A DNA stretch of 64,000 bases from a virus. The translations under genes were made by a program, and so were the position numbers. The stretch lies in IMG/VR virus record IMGVR_UViG_3300017755_003158, positions 1 through 64,000 of that record. One strand, written 5' to 3'. Shown piece after piece: positions 49,240-57,003 of this stretch; positions within the stretch are counted from its first letter, which is position 1, and each line of letters begins with the position of its first letter. A model generated the notes under the pieces. That model saw nothing but the letters and a program-made list of their open reading frames with translations. It was not told where the DNA came from and ran no database searches.

Positions 49240-49686
49240 ATGTCATTTGACAGAGAGAAACTAAGAGAAGAACTCATTCGCGATGAAGGAGTTAAATTCG
49301 AAATATACAACGACCATCTCGGTTATCCTACATTTGGTATCGGACACCTCGTCACAGAAGATGACGAAGAACATGGTAAAGCTGTAGGAACTGCTGTATC
49401 TGAAGATCGTTGCTGGGAAGTATTCGATACTGATGTAGAAAAGTTCGTCACGGAAGTGAAGAAAGTATATCCTGATATCGAAAGCTATCCTGATACTGTA
49501 CAGAGAGTCCTAATCAACATGTGTTTTAACATGGGAGCACCAAGACTTGGTAAGTTCAAAAACATGAAAAAAGCAGTTGAAGCAGGTGACTGGAAACAGG
49601 CAGCAATTGAAGGAAGAGATAGTCGTTGGCACAAACAGGTACCAAATCGTGCTGAAAGACTTATGGTTGCACTTGAAGAAGTATAA
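49240..49686 (+). CDS. Lysozyme (endolysin), T4 gpe-like
   Basis: The start at 49240 follows AAAGGAG; 148 residues. The catalytic set is Glu16 (RDEG), Asp25 (YNDHLGYPTFGIGHL) and Thr31, with spacing identical to T4 lysozyme Glu11/Asp20/Thr26. It hydrolyses peptidoglycan after holin-mediated release. The 126 bp before it hold no certain gene. Confidence 0.92.
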   Translation: MSFDREKLREELIRDEGVKFEIYNDHLGYPTFGIGHLVTEDDEEHGKAVGTAVSEDRCWEVFDTDVEKFVTEVKKVYPDIESYPDTVQRVLINMCFNMGAPRLGKFKNMKKAVEAGDWKQAAIEGRDSRWHKQVPNRAERLMVALEEV

Positions 49687-49804
49687 GGATTTGCTTTTTA
49701 AGAAAGTAAAGACTATCATATACAAATATCGACGAAACCAGTCCAAGTGGGATGATAGATTTCATAAGGACAAAAACGGAAAGCCGATTGATATTAAGAA
49801 GTAA
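49673..49804 (+). CDS. Small basic protein (43 aa), tentative
   Basis: Starts with TTG inside the lysozyme 3' end and ends 5 nt before the next ATG. It is Lys/Arg-rich (LLFKKVKTIIYKYRRNQSKW, then RFHKDKNGKPID). The KDKNGKP tail resembles small phage proteins, but the start codon is weak. Confidence 0.45.
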   Translation: MKKYKDLLFKKVKTIIYKYRRNQSKWDDRFHKDKNGKPIDIKK

Positions 49805-49809
49805 ATATT

Positions 49810-50460
49810 ATGTTTAATCATGTACCAATTGAAGTGGGTAAACTGAAGCAGGTAAATGCTGAAGGTGGGAGATATTATGAAACTCCCACTGGTGCTAAGT
49901 ATCCTTCAGTGACATCTATTACTAGACTACAAAACATGGAATCTATCCAAGCATGGAAAGATAAAGTGGGTGAAGTAGAAGCTAGTAAAATATCTAGACG
50001 AGCACTCGCTCGTGGTAATAAGATACATCACTTAGCTGAGAAGTATTTACTCAACGAGGGTGATTTATCTGACGATTTCAGCAAACAAGATTTCGGTCAG
50101 ATGATACCATATCTCGATAAAATTAATAACATTCACTGTTTAGAAACTCAATTATATTCAGACCATCTTGAAACTGCAGGTACTGTAGATTGTATAGCTG
50201 AATATGAAGGGAAACTAACAGTAATTGACTTCAAGACCTCTGCTAAAATGAAGAAGAGGGAATGGGTCAAAGATTATTTTATGCAGTGTTCAGCTTATGC
50301 TGTCATGTATGAAGAAAGGACTGGCACTCCTATTGAAAGAATGCTACTAATCATTAATGTTGAAGACCAAGGCATACAATTACTAGATGCTAAAAGGGAT
50401 GACTACATTGAGGATTTTTTAGATCTAAGAAAAACTTATAGAAAAATGAAGGAGAACTAA
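49810..50460 (+). CDS. RecB-like PD-(D/E)XK exonuclease
   Basis: The protein has 216 residues. Nuclease core residues are seen in GTVDCIAEYEGKLTVIDFKT (the D and DxK of the motif) and the QCSAYAVMYEE helix, with an upstream HHLAEKYL. Related proteins in T4-like marine phages are annotated as exonucleases or RecB-family nucleases, acting in host DNA breakdown or recombination. Confidence 0.8.
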   Translation: MFNHVPIEVGKLKQVNAEGGRYYETPTGAKYPSVTSITRLQNMESIQAWKDKVGEVEASKISRRALARGNKIHHLAEKYLLNEGDLSDDFSKQDFGQMIPYLDKINNIHCLETQLYSDHLETAGTVDCIAEYEGKLTVIDFKTSAKMKKREWVKDYFMQCSAYAVMYEERTGTPIERMLLIINVEDQGIQLLDAKRDDYIEDFLDLRKTYRKMKEN

Positions 50461-50461
50461 A

Positions 50462-50974
50462 ATGGAAGGAACTCGTTTAACCGACCAAGTGTTCTATATG
50501 CGTGAAGATAATGATTGGGTTTTGAAAAGAACTCAAGACTTGTTTAATGACAAGGATGTGGTAGTCTTTGGATTGCCTGGAGCATTTACACCTACATGTT
50601 CAGCTTTTCAGTTGCCAAAGTTTGAGGAGTTATATGATAACTTCAAGGACTTGGGTATGGATGAAGTTTATTGTACAGCTGTAAATGATTCTTTCGTAAT
50701 GAATGCGTGGTTTGACCAACAAGGGATTACCAAAGTAAAACCTTTGCCTGATGGCAATGCTGACTTTGCTAGAAGTACAGGTATGCTGAATGACTTTACT
50801 AATAGAGGATTCGGTGAAAGGTCTTGGCGATACAGTATGTATGTTAAGAATGGGGAGATTAAATTACGATATGCCGAGTGGGGATACCCAGAAGCATGTC
50901 CAATTCAAGATCCTTTTGAAGTATCTGGTGCTGAAAAAATGCTTGAAGCACTTAAACATATAAAGGCAAATTAA
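50462..50974 (+). CDS. Peroxiredoxin (PRX5-type)
   Basis: The protein has 170 residues. The peroxidatic Cys lies in LPGAFTPTCSAFQLPKFEE, the PxxxTxxC motif; the sequence GERSWRYSMYVKNG completes the fold. It reduces H2O2 and alkyl hydroperoxides, probably with glutaredoxin or thioredoxin. Oxidative defence would complement the many O2-using enzymes here. A second Cys occurs at ~155 (EACPIQD). Confidence 0.88.
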   Translation: MEGTRLTDQVFYMREDNDWVLKRTQDLFNDKDVVVFGLPGAFTPTCSAFQLPKFEELYDNFKDLGMDEVYCTAVNDSFVMNAWFDQQGITKVKPLPDGNADFARSTGMLNDFTNRGFGERSWRYSMYVKNGEIKLRYAEWGYPEACPIQDPFEVSGAEKMLEALKHIKAN

Positions 50975-50975
50975 C

Positions 50976-51146
50976 ATGGAGTATGGATATTTACAAGCAG
51001 GTCTAGTTGACTTTGCTATGGTATTCCTAGTCCTTGTTTTTTTAATTAACACTGGCTGGTTTACCCTATGGGGATTATCAGGTGGACTTAAAAAATTCTT
51101 CTCTTTCAAAAAGAAGAACAAAGAAATGGATGATGGGGGATGGTAG
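50976..51146 (+). CDS. Small membrane protein (56 aa)
   Basis: One long hydrophobic segment (LVDFAMVFLVLVFLINTGWF) is followed by a basic tail. It overlaps the next gene by 7 nt. Function unknown. Confidence 0.5.
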   Translation: MEYGYLQAGLVDFAMVFLVLVFLINTGWFTLWGLSGGLKKFFSFKKKNKEMDDGGW

Positions 51147-51658
51147 AAGATAACTGGAAACTCGGAGAAGAGGGCGATATTATTGACCAATTAAACAGTC
51201 CAGAACATAAGATTGATGAATGGTTTATGAACTATTCGGTTGGTTGTCCACATTTTGCTGATGAAGTAAGAGAAGAACTAATCGCACTCAGGGATGAAGA
51301 AAGATCGTTAAGGGATGTATATTGTTTGGCAGCAGCATTAACTATTAATGCTCGTGACCTCGTACATGATATCACTCAATCTATTATGGACTTTAATAAG
51401 TTAGGATTGAACGATGAACGAGATAATATACTAAAGCTGGTTCATAAAGCTATCAAAGACTTCACAGAGCATGGAGATGGTGACATGTATGGTGCACCAG
51501 AACTTAACTTAGTTAATGAAGGCAAGCACTTTATGGAGGGTGATGTGCGTCAAGCAGTCGCCATAGCTATGGGTGTACACCTAAATGACAGACATCCTGA
51601 TATTGTAAGAATTAGAGAATTAGTGTCACTGATAAAGAGAGTGCATATTTTAATTTAA
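51140..51658 (+). CDS. Hypothetical helical protein (172 aa)
   Basis: An all-alpha protein (VREELIALRDEERSLRDVYC, ARDLVHDITQSIMDFNKLG). There is no membrane segment. Not recognised. Confidence 0.5.
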   Translation: MVEDNWKLGEEGDIIDQLNSPEHKIDEWFMNYSVGCPHFADEVREELIALRDEERSLRDVYCLAAALTINARDLVHDITQSIMDFNKLGLNDERDNILKLVHKAIKDFTEHGDGDMYGAPELNLVNEGKHFMEGDVRQAVAIAMGVHLNDRHPDIVRIRELVSLIKRVHILI

Positions 51659-51664
51659 TAAATA
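51657..51664 (+). promoter_or_regulatory. AATAAATA, possible late promoter
   Basis: A close match to TATAAATA 27 nt before the exported lysin start; AAGGAGG follows in the leader. Confidence 0.4.
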
Positions 51665-51691
51665 CTCTTTACATCACGAAAGGAGGTCACT

Positions 51692-52246
51692 ATGAAAGTA
51701 GCGAAACAAATCCTTATAATGATAACTCTGTTATTTATGGGAGTAGCAGTATCAATGGCAACTCAAGCATATGCCAGCTGGTCTTACCCCACAATAGTAA
51801 ATACAGATAAGAAGGCATTTATAGTTTCAATGTCTCTGTGTGTTGACAGTATATACAGGCAAGAACCCAATCATCGTCATTTCCCAAAAGAACTAATTAT
51901 AGCACAAGCCATACTAGAATCTGGTTATGGTACATCTCGCTTCGCACATGAAGCAAACAATCTATTTGGTATTCGTACATGGAATGAACAAACTCCTCAT
52001 GTAAAACCAGTCACCCATCATAATGAATGGCATGGCTGGGGTGTCAAAGCATATCAGACTAAATGTCATAGTGCCTTTGACTTAGTAAGGATACTGAACG
52101 ATTTACACTTTTATGAAAAGCTGAGGGATGCTAGGGATCGAGGTGAGGATGCACATATACTGGTACACTATCTAGAATCATTCTCAACTAACCCAGCATA
52201 TGGTAAGTTGCTTGAGTCTATTATTAAAAACGACCTGAAATCTTAA
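51692..52246 (+). CDS. Exported Bax/FlgJ-like glucosaminidase
   Basis: The protein has 184 residues with a signal peptide (ILIMITLLFMGVAVSMATQA). The GH73/Bax pattern is HFPKELIIAQAILESGYGTS, with the catalytic Glu in LESGYG, and EANNLFGIRTW. It cleaves peptidoglycan from the periplasmic side, independently of a holin. It is a second wall hydrolase besides the lysozyme and may act in entry, virion release or secretion-pore assembly. Confidence 0.82.
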   Translation: MKVAKQILIMITLLFMGVAVSMATQAYASWSYPTIVNTDKKAFIVSMSLCVDSIYRQEPNHRHFPKELIIAQAILESGYGTSRFAHEANNLFGIRTWNEQTPHVKPVTHHNEWHGWGVKAYQTKCHSAFDLVRILNDLHFYEKLRDARDRGEDAHILVHYLESFSTNPAYGKLLESIIKNDLKS

Positions 52247-52304
52247 TAACACTAAATAGTTGTGTCGCAACTGAGAAATGGGTATATATCTCTTCTCAAC
52301 TTAA

Positions 52305-52311
52305 CTAAATA
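52305..52311 (+). promoter_or_regulatory. CTAAATA, candidate late promoter (second copy at 52252)
   Basis: Two CTAAATA copies (52252-52258 and 52305-52311) lie in the 100-bp gap before the ATG at 52348. Between them are hairpins AGTTG/CAACT (52258-52272) and TGAGAA/TTCTCA (52272-52298). Confidence 0.45.
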
Positions 52312-52347
52312 ATAGTATCATAAACAAAGTAAACTAGGAGATACATA

Positions 52348-52965
52348 ATGGCTATAGAAGTCGAAAAGATGGGAGTAGATCCCAACGCAAATTTGAAGAC
52401 TCAAACTGCAGCAGAAGTAAGAATGCAGAAAGAGTTAGAAAGACAACTGAATAATGACGCAGGTCGAGCAAAAATAATTGAGACCTTTGCGGAAATCCAA
52501 GAAGCAGAAGCTAAAGGTGAAACTGTACCATCATGGGAAACAGATGAGAACCAAGAGGAATACAACTTTATCTTTAGAAATGGACAAGAATTTAATGTAA
52601 TCGCACCAACACTTGAGTTTGCTAAAAAGCAATGCGAGTTATGGCTACAAGATTTTAAACATGTCGGTGAAGACTGGGAAGTTTTTGATGTTGAGATTAC
52701 AGATCTAGAAGAAATAAAAGACAGATTTTACAAAGCACCAGTAATGAATGGTGGAAACTCTGAAACTGTTGTCGCTACTTTGCCGAATGAAAGTGAAGAT
52801 TTCGTCAAGGCATTTGAAGCAGAAGATGAAGAGGATAAGAAACATTACTTCAAAATCTTAGAAGATAGTGAAGGCAATGTAATAGGCGAGGTTGAAGTCG
52901 ATGCGCAAGGCAACGAATTAAAGGCAAAACCTGCTAAGAAAAAGGCAGCAAAAAAGTCTAAATAA
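52348..52965 (+). CDS. Hypothetical protein with Lys/Ala tail (205 aa)
   Basis: The N-terminal ~70 residues are helical (AAEVRMQKELERQLNN). A central mixed domain follows (YNFIFRNGQEFNVIAPTLEF, FKHVGEDWEVFDVEITDLEE). The C-terminus is acidic, then KPAKKKAAKKSK. A strong terminator follows directly. Possible virion-associated or DNA-binding protein; not recognised. Confidence 0.5.
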   Translation: MAIEVEKMGVDPNANLKTQTAAEVRMQKELERQLNNDAGRAKIIETFAEIQEAEAKGETVPSWETDENQEEYNFIFRNGQEFNVIAPTLEFAKKQCELWLQDFKHVGEDWEVFDVEITDLEEIKDRFYKAPVMNGGNSETVVATLPNESEDFVKAFEAEDEEDKKHYFKILEDSEGNVIGEVEVDAQGNELKAKPAKKKAAKKSK

Positions 52966-52987
52966 CACAAAAAAAGACCTAGTTTAC

Positions 52988-53018
52988 AAAGGGGAGTCCG
53001 CAATGGCTCCCCTTTTTT
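52988..53018 (+). terminator. Rho-independent terminator
   Basis: AAAGGGGAG (52988-52996) pairs with CTCCCCTTT (53007-53015), followed by a T-run to 53018. The stem is nearly the same as that at 33279. Confidence 0.9.
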
Positions 53019-53074
53019 GTTATAAGTCATTGATTTCATATAACTAATTAATCTAAAAAAAGAGACGATTTTAC

Positions 53075-53103
53075 TTGACTTTTGGAGTCAATTAGGATAC
53101 AAT
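53075..53103 (+). promoter_or_regulatory. Sigma70 promoter with conserved upstream element
   Basis: TTGACT (53075-53080), a 17-bp spacer, and TACAAT (53098-53103). The upstream AATCTAAAAAAA...GACGATTTTAC (53050-53074) repeats that at 42667. A ~24-nt leader with GAGG precedes the ATG at 53134. Confidence 0.8.
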
Positions 53104-53133
53104 TGCTGTATAATTAAATAAAGAGGTAAATAT

Positions 53134-53409
53134 ATGACAATTAATATAACTAATAACTACGAATATTCAGGTGTAAATGCTGATGCGTGTGGGGATATTG
53201 AAAGAGTTTGTACTTTTAAACAAGGTATTAAACACTATGGTGTTCCAGGGTCTGCTTTTAAGGGTATGACTAAGGTTGCGTCTCTTATGAGAATGCGTGT
53301 GTCTGAGGATAAAGATGGTAAAGAGGTCAAAAGACCTACTTATTTCGCTGTTTTTGATGCTGATGAAATGCAGTCTAGAGCGAGAGCGTTTAAAAAGGGT
53401 GCTGCATAA
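53134..53409 (+). CDS. Small early-type hypothetical protein (91 aa)
   Basis: A mixed alpha/beta product (ITNNYEYSGVNADACGDIER, PTYFAVFDADEMQSRARAFK). It is alone between two sigma70-like promoters, a layout typical of early host-takeover genes. Function unknown. Confidence 0.55.
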   Translation: MTINITNNYEYSGVNADACGDIERVCTFKQGIKHYGVPGSAFKGMTKVASLMRMRVSEDKDGKEVKRPTYFAVFDADEMQSRARAFKKGAA

Positions 53410-53468
53410 GCACCCTCTAAGTGGTTGTATTCATTATGATAAATCTTCAAAAAAAAGTAAAAAAGTTC

Positions 53469-53497
53469 TTGACTTTTGGTCGTAAATGGAGTACAAT
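53469..53497 (+). promoter_or_regulatory. Sigma70-like promoter
   Basis: TTGACT (53469-53474), a 17-bp spacer, and TACAAT (53492-53497). A leader of ~28 nt with AGGAAAAAAA precedes the ATG at 53532. Confidence 0.78.
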
Positions 53498-53531
53498 CAA
53501 CTTAATGATTAATAAAAAAAAGGAAAAAAAT

Positions 53532-53840
53532 ATGACTTTTAATTATGCTGAATATCGTGATATAATCGAAAATACTTGTGAAGCTGAAAATTCTGAAGGC
53601 GATCGATTCGACGCTTATGATAAACTGAGTGGTAAAACTGTATTTGACTTTGACCCAAAAGCTGGTCTTGGTCAATCTATATCTTTCTATAATGATGGTA
53701 CTAATACTTATTTTGAAATTGGTGGTGCTTATATGAATGCTGGATTGATGATACTTCATGATATGTTATTTGATAATGCTGAGTATAAAAGTATTGTTGA
53801 TAATATGGTTCGCGAATCTATTGAAGGTCTTAACGATTAA
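53532..53840 (+). CDS. Small early-type hypothetical protein (102 aa)
   Basis: Start at 53532, downstream of its own promoter; the longer reading frame upstream crosses the promoter and is not used. The product is acidic, with YNDGTNTYFEIGGAYMNAGL. No family recognised. Confidence 0.55.
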   Translation: MTFNYAEYRDIIENTCEAENSEGDRFDAYDKLSGKTVFDFDPKAGLGQSISFYNDGTNTYFEIGGAYMNAGLMILHDMLFDNAEYKSIVDNMVRESIEGLND

Positions 53841-53861
53841 TAATAATAAAGGAGAAAAATT

Positions 53862-54050
53862 ATGAGTAAAATGGGTAATTTATATTTAGAGCTGACTGAA
53901 AGAGCTCAGGACTTTATCGCTGATTATGCCGATAAAAAATATTTAACATTACTAGATGCTAAAGATGCATTCTTAAATGAAAAAGGTGAGGATGCTGCTG
54001 GTGTATTTGATACTGAAGCTGAAGTTGCTTCTGAGTTAGGTATCATATAA
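53862..54050 (+). CDS. Small acidic hypothetical protein (62 aa)
   Basis: AAAGGAG precedes the ATG. A helical acidic product (YLELTERAQDFIADYADKKY). It overlaps the next start by one base. Function unknown. Confidence 0.5.
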   Translation: MSKMGNLYLELTERAQDFIADYADKKYLTLLDAKDAFLNEKGEDAAGVFDTEAEVASELGII

Positions 54051-54163
54051 TGTTAGAAGCAATTCTATACTGGTTGATATTTCCTACACTAGGATTTACA
54101 ATCTACTGTGCATGCGTGGCTTTATACCTGCATGCCAAAGAAACTTTCGGAGATAATATATGA
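54050..54163 (+). CDS. Small membrane protein (37 aa)
   Basis: Starts on the last base of the previous stop (TAATG). One hydrophobic helix (LYWLIFPTLGFTIYCACVAL). Function unknown. Confidence 0.45.
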   Translation: MLEAILYWLIFPTLGFTIYCACVALYLHAKETFGDNI

Positions 54164-54237
54164 TGAAATATATCGTCACTATTGTTATCGTGTTAAGTTT
54201 CTTTTTATATCTAATGTCAAAAATCGGAGGTCTATAA
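54160..54237 (+). CDS. Tiny membrane peptide (24-25 aa)
   Basis: Two ATG codons (54160, 54163) overlap the previous stop. The product is a single hydrophobic helix (YIVTIVIVLSFFLYLMSK). It ends immediately before the next start, whose ribosome site (CGGAGG) lies in its 3' end. Confidence 0.4.
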   Translation: MMKYIVTIVIVLSFFLYLMSKIGGL

Positions 54238-54238
54238 G

Positions 54239-54670
54239 ATGGCAATATTAGTAATAACAACTCAATACATGGAGAACTATGATGTTGACGAGGTATCTGA
54301 AGAAGGATACTGGAAATATAAAGGTGGTCATGACTTCATTGTTAATGATGTTGATGTTGATGTTAATAATATTGCGTCAGTGGTGGACGAGATTAGTCCT
54401 TTGATTACATATTCTAATAGCATGTCTAGAGAATATGTGATTGACTGGTCAGTAAAATCTGACGACTTCGTACCACAATATGAGAAATCACAAAAAGAAT
54501 GGTATGATGGTACATTGTACCATGAGCCAAGACTCTTTAAGAATGAAGATGGTCATTGGATCAAGATCAGGAAATTTGATGGTGATCGTGGTGGATATGA
54601 ATACCATGATAACCTTAACACTGAAGAGGTTATTCACAAATATGAATATAAAAAGGAGAATGCTGCATGA
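54239..54670 (+). CDS. Conserved phage protein of unknown function (143 aa)
   Basis: Begins MAILVITTQYMENYDVDE, a pattern I recognise from uncharacterised proteins in several large phages. It has an acidic centre, then DDFVPQYEKSQKEWYDGTLY. No activity known. Confidence 0.6.
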   Translation: MAILVITTQYMENYDVDEVSEEGYWKYKGGHDFIVNDVDVDVNNIASVVDEISPLITYSNSMSREYVIDWSVKSDDFVPQYEKSQKEWYDGTLYHEPRLFKNEDGHWIKIRKFDGDRGGYEYHDNLNTEEVIHKYEYKKENAA

Positions 54671-54912
54671 TTGATGTACTTGATGAAATAAGATTTTGTA
54701 AATCTTTGCTTGGGAAAGACACCCCAATTGATATAGCGAAAAAGCTAAAGGCAAGGATTGCCGAGAAGGAACTGGAAATCCTAGCATTTGAACAGGCTCA
54801 CATGAGTGAAATGGATGCTAAGATATTACTAGAATCTAAGAGGATATTCACTGATACAGTGATAAGGGACTTGGCACCAAGCAGGAAAAAAGTTGCTAAA
54901 TTGGCAAATTAG
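54667..54912 (+). CDS. Small helical hypothetical protein (81 aa)
   Basis: An amphipathic helical product (IAKKLKARIAEKELEILAFE, DTVIRDLAPSRKKVAKLAN). Overlaps the preceding gene as ATGA. Confidence 0.5.
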   Translation: MIDVLDEIRFCKSLLGKDTPIDIAKKLKARIAEKELEILAFEQAHMSEMDAKILLESKRIFTDTVIRDLAPSRKKVAKLAN

Positions 54913-54915
54913 TGC

Positions 54916-54944
54916 TTGACTTTTAACTTAAAATAGGATAGAAT
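54916..54944 (+). promoter_or_regulatory. Sigma70-like promoter, near-leaderless
   Basis: TTGACT (54916-54921), a 17-bp spacer, and TAGAAT (54939-54944). The ATG at 54955 lies 10 nt beyond the -10, so the leader is only a few nucleotides. Confidence 0.75.
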
Positions 54945-54954
54945 CACTTATATT

Positions 54955-55344
54955 ATGGCATTATTACCAGCATTTTACACCACTACTCGCATGAGTGGTA
55001 AATCTAAAGTAAAGAAAAAACCAGGATGGAAACAGCGACAAGCCAAGCATGATGCTTGGTTGCGTGAAAATGGTGTTCATCCTGACCAGCTAAAAGCTAG
55101 GAAAAAGGAGTTTGTACCATTGAAGATATCACAGGCTGAACAGGAAAGAGCGAAAGCTAGGGAAGATTATGATAAGAAGTATCCTTCAGTTTCTAATGGT
55201 ATGCGTGGTAATACAGCTAAGAAAGAGCCAATGGTATATACAGGTACATTGGTGAAAGGTATTGCTCAGATGCATAAATCTAATGCTGTACCGATTATTA
55301 ATAAGGAGCAGGCAATTGATGTTGCCAAGATGAGACGAGGATGA
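54955..55344 (+). CDS. Basic conserved phage protein (129 aa)
   Basis: Lys/Arg-rich with KPGWKQRQAKHDAWLRENGV, a motif seen in many phage hypothetical proteins, and VYTGTLVKGIAQMHKSNAVP near the end. Probably nucleic-acid binding by composition. First gene of the unit leading to gp33-gp59. Confidence 0.6.
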   Translation: MALLPAFYTTTRMSGKSKVKKKPGWKQRQAKHDAWLRENGVHPDQLKARKKEFVPLKISQAEQERAKAREDYDKKYPSVSNGMRGNTAKKEPMVYTGTLVKGIAQMHKSNAVPIINKEQAIDVAKMRRG

Positions 55345-55568
55345 ATACCGAAACTACAATATTACAGGTTCTATTGTATTCTGGGATATTATTATATCTT
55401 GGCTATACGATGGGTAAACAAAACCACAGAGAGATTATCCGCAAAACAATTGATGGGTTAGCAAATAGTGGTTTTTTAAAATGGTATTGGAAGGATGGCG
55501 AAAAGGAGTTCGTAAAATGGAGGGATCCATATCCTGAAGATATGAAAATCGAGAATGAAAATGATTAA
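55341..55568 (+). CDS. Small membrane protein (75 aa)
   Basis: N-terminal hydrophobic helix (VLLYSGILLYLGYTMG), then a charged tail (WYWKDGEKEFVKWRDPYPED). Function unknown. Confidence 0.5.
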   Translation: MNTETTILQVLLYSGILLYLGYTMGKQNHREIIRKTIDGLANSGFLKWYWKDGEKEFVKWRDPYPEDMKIENEND

Positions 55569-55764
55569 AAAGTTTTTCACAACACTATGGGGACAACCAG
55601 ATAAAGGCATACATAACGAGCCAGATCCAGATCCAGCTGAATTGTCCATTGATAACGCATATAAAACAAGATGGATCTGGTATCATACTATTTTAGGAAT
55701 TGAATTGTTTTTGGTAAATGTATTGCTGATTGCTATTCTTGTCGTATTGGCTGTTAAATTATAA
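55561..55764 (+). CDS. Small membrane protein (67 aa)
   Basis: The start at 55561 forms the ATGATTAA overlap also used at 6490; 55555 is an alternative. A C-terminal hydrophobic helix (ILGIELFLVNVLLIAILVVL) follows an acidic/Pro stretch. Function unknown. Confidence 0.5.
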   Translation: MIKKFFTTLWGQPDKGIHNEPDPDPAELSIDNAYKTRWIWYHTILGIELFLVNVLLIAILVVLAVKL

Positions 55765-55776
55765 AAGGAGTAAATT

Positions 55777-56100
55777 ATGGACCATGTTAAACTACAAAAT
55801 CGTATCGCTCACTGTGCTGTTCGTAGAGATATCGCAGGACTGAACGATGTTAAGCAGGATATGCTTACTGAACAAGAACGACTAGATCGTTGGTTCAACA
55901 AATATCTTCATGTGGCAGGTGACCACTTGAATCCTGATAATCCAAATACCAAAGCATGGTCTTTGTATAATCTAAAAATGTCGGAGTATGGTAAGGTTGA
56001 GGATAGACTAACAACTATCAACCATTATCTAAATAAATATAACAATAAAGAGAGAGTATATGAGCGAATCAGCAACGACGGATTTTCCTACTCTATTTGA
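55777..56100 (+). CDS. Helical hypothetical protein in the gp33-gp59 unit (107 aa)
   Basis: All-alpha, with DIAGLNDVKQDMLTEQERLD and LHVAGDHLNPDNPNTKAW. In T4 the dsbA gene occupies the equivalent position before gene 33, but I see no convincing resemblance to DsbA. It overlaps gp33 by 41 nt. Confidence 0.5.
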   Translation: MDHVKLQNRIAHCAVRRDIAGLNDVKQDMLTEQERLDRWFNKYLHVAGDHLNPDNPNTKAWSLYNLKMSEYGKVEDRLTTINHYLNKYNNKERVYERISNDGFSYSI

Positions 56101-56311
56101 GAATAGTAAATCTTTCTCTATGTATATAGAGAAAATGGTAAAGGAGAAAGCTGGGATATCTCATCTTGATGCTATACTTGAATATTGTAGCAAAGCAGAG
56201 ATTGACCCAAAAGAATTAAAAGGATTAATTAGAGGTGCACTCAAAGACAAGTTAGAAGCCAACTATCAGGATTTAAATTTCTTGCCTAGAACTGCAAAGT
56301 TGGATGTATAA
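56060..56311 (+). CDS. gp33: Late-promoter transcription accessory protein, gp33-like
   Basis: The protein has 83 residues: KSFSMYIEKMVKEKAGISHL, DAILEYCSKAEIDP and the C-terminal acidic/Leu segment typical of gp33-like proteins. gp33 connects RNA polymerase and the gp55 sigma to the sliding clamp, activating late promoters such as the TATAAATA/CTAAATA motifs here. Position before gp59 and gp32 supports the call. Confidence 0.75.
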   Translation: MSESATTDFPTLFENSKSFSMYIEKMVKEKAGISHLDAILEYCSKAEIDPKELKGLIRGALKDKLEANYQDLNFLPRTAKLDV

Positions 56312-56929
56312 ATGGATGGATATCGTGTATATAAATTGTACATGGCACTTAAACTACATTTCCACAATAAGAAGTATGATGTTTTTACAAACCATGGAAG
56401 CATTCGTGGGTCTCGTGAAAAGTTTTACACGAGGAATGATGTTAAATTATTTGAGAGGTTAGGAGATGCGTATAAATCCGATCGTGATATTGTTGACTAT
56501 TTTGTTTCTAATTTCAGTTATGGTCATGACGCAACTCTATATTCCCGAATCACATCTGATTCCTATTATACCAACTGGTGTAGAGTCCGTGAAGCATTAC
56601 ATAGTACATTCAAGTCCGACCTTGATACTATTACATTACATTTAGAAAAGGAAAAGATGTCGGAAAAAGATTTATATAATTTTAATGGGATTATTCCTGA
56701 GTTGATGAAGATGGTTCTTGGTGAACATGTTCATGTACAAACAGTTTGTATCCTAGATAAATTTAAAGGATTCTTTGAGAACTGGCACGACAAAGCAGGA
56801 GTTGCTTTTGAAGAAGATGTTCTCAGGATAACGAAGACGAAAGGATTCGTTAAGTTTGAAAAAAACAGATTTGCTGAGACATATAAGTCTTTCAATGATG
56901 ATTTAATTGAACTAAATACTAATGCTTGA
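56312..56929 (+). CDS. gp59: Replicative helicase loader, gp59-like
   Basis: The protein has 205 residues. YRVYKLYMALKLHFHNKKYD, RNDVKLFERLGDAY and SDRDIVDYFVSNFSYGHDAT match the gp59 N-terminal pattern; the rest is helical and basic. gp59 loads the gp41 helicase on gp32-coated single-stranded DNA. It starts immediately after gp33. Confidence 0.85.
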   Translation: MDGYRVYKLYMALKLHFHNKKYDVFTNHGSIRGSREKFYTRNDVKLFERLGDAYKSDRDIVDYFVSNFSYGHDATLYSRITSDSYYTNWCRVREALHSTFKSDLDTITLHLEKEKMSEKDLYNFNGIIPELMKMVLGEHVHVQTVCILDKFKGFFENWHDKAGVAFEEDVLRITKTKGFVKFEKNRFAETYKSFNDDLIELNTNA

Positions 56930-56930
56930 T

Positions 56931-56959
56931 TTTACTTTTAAGAAAATATCAAGTAATAT
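56931..56959 (+). promoter_or_regulatory. Sigma70-like promoter for gp32
   Basis: TTTACT (56931-56936), a 17-bp spacer, and TAATAT (56954-56959). A ~38-nt leader with AAGGAG precedes the ATG at 57004; T4 gp32 is autoregulated through its leader, and a similar role is possible here. Confidence 0.68.
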
Positions 56960-57003
56960 TAAAACATACAACGCATATAAAGCATATTTAAGGAGTAAAA
57001 ATT

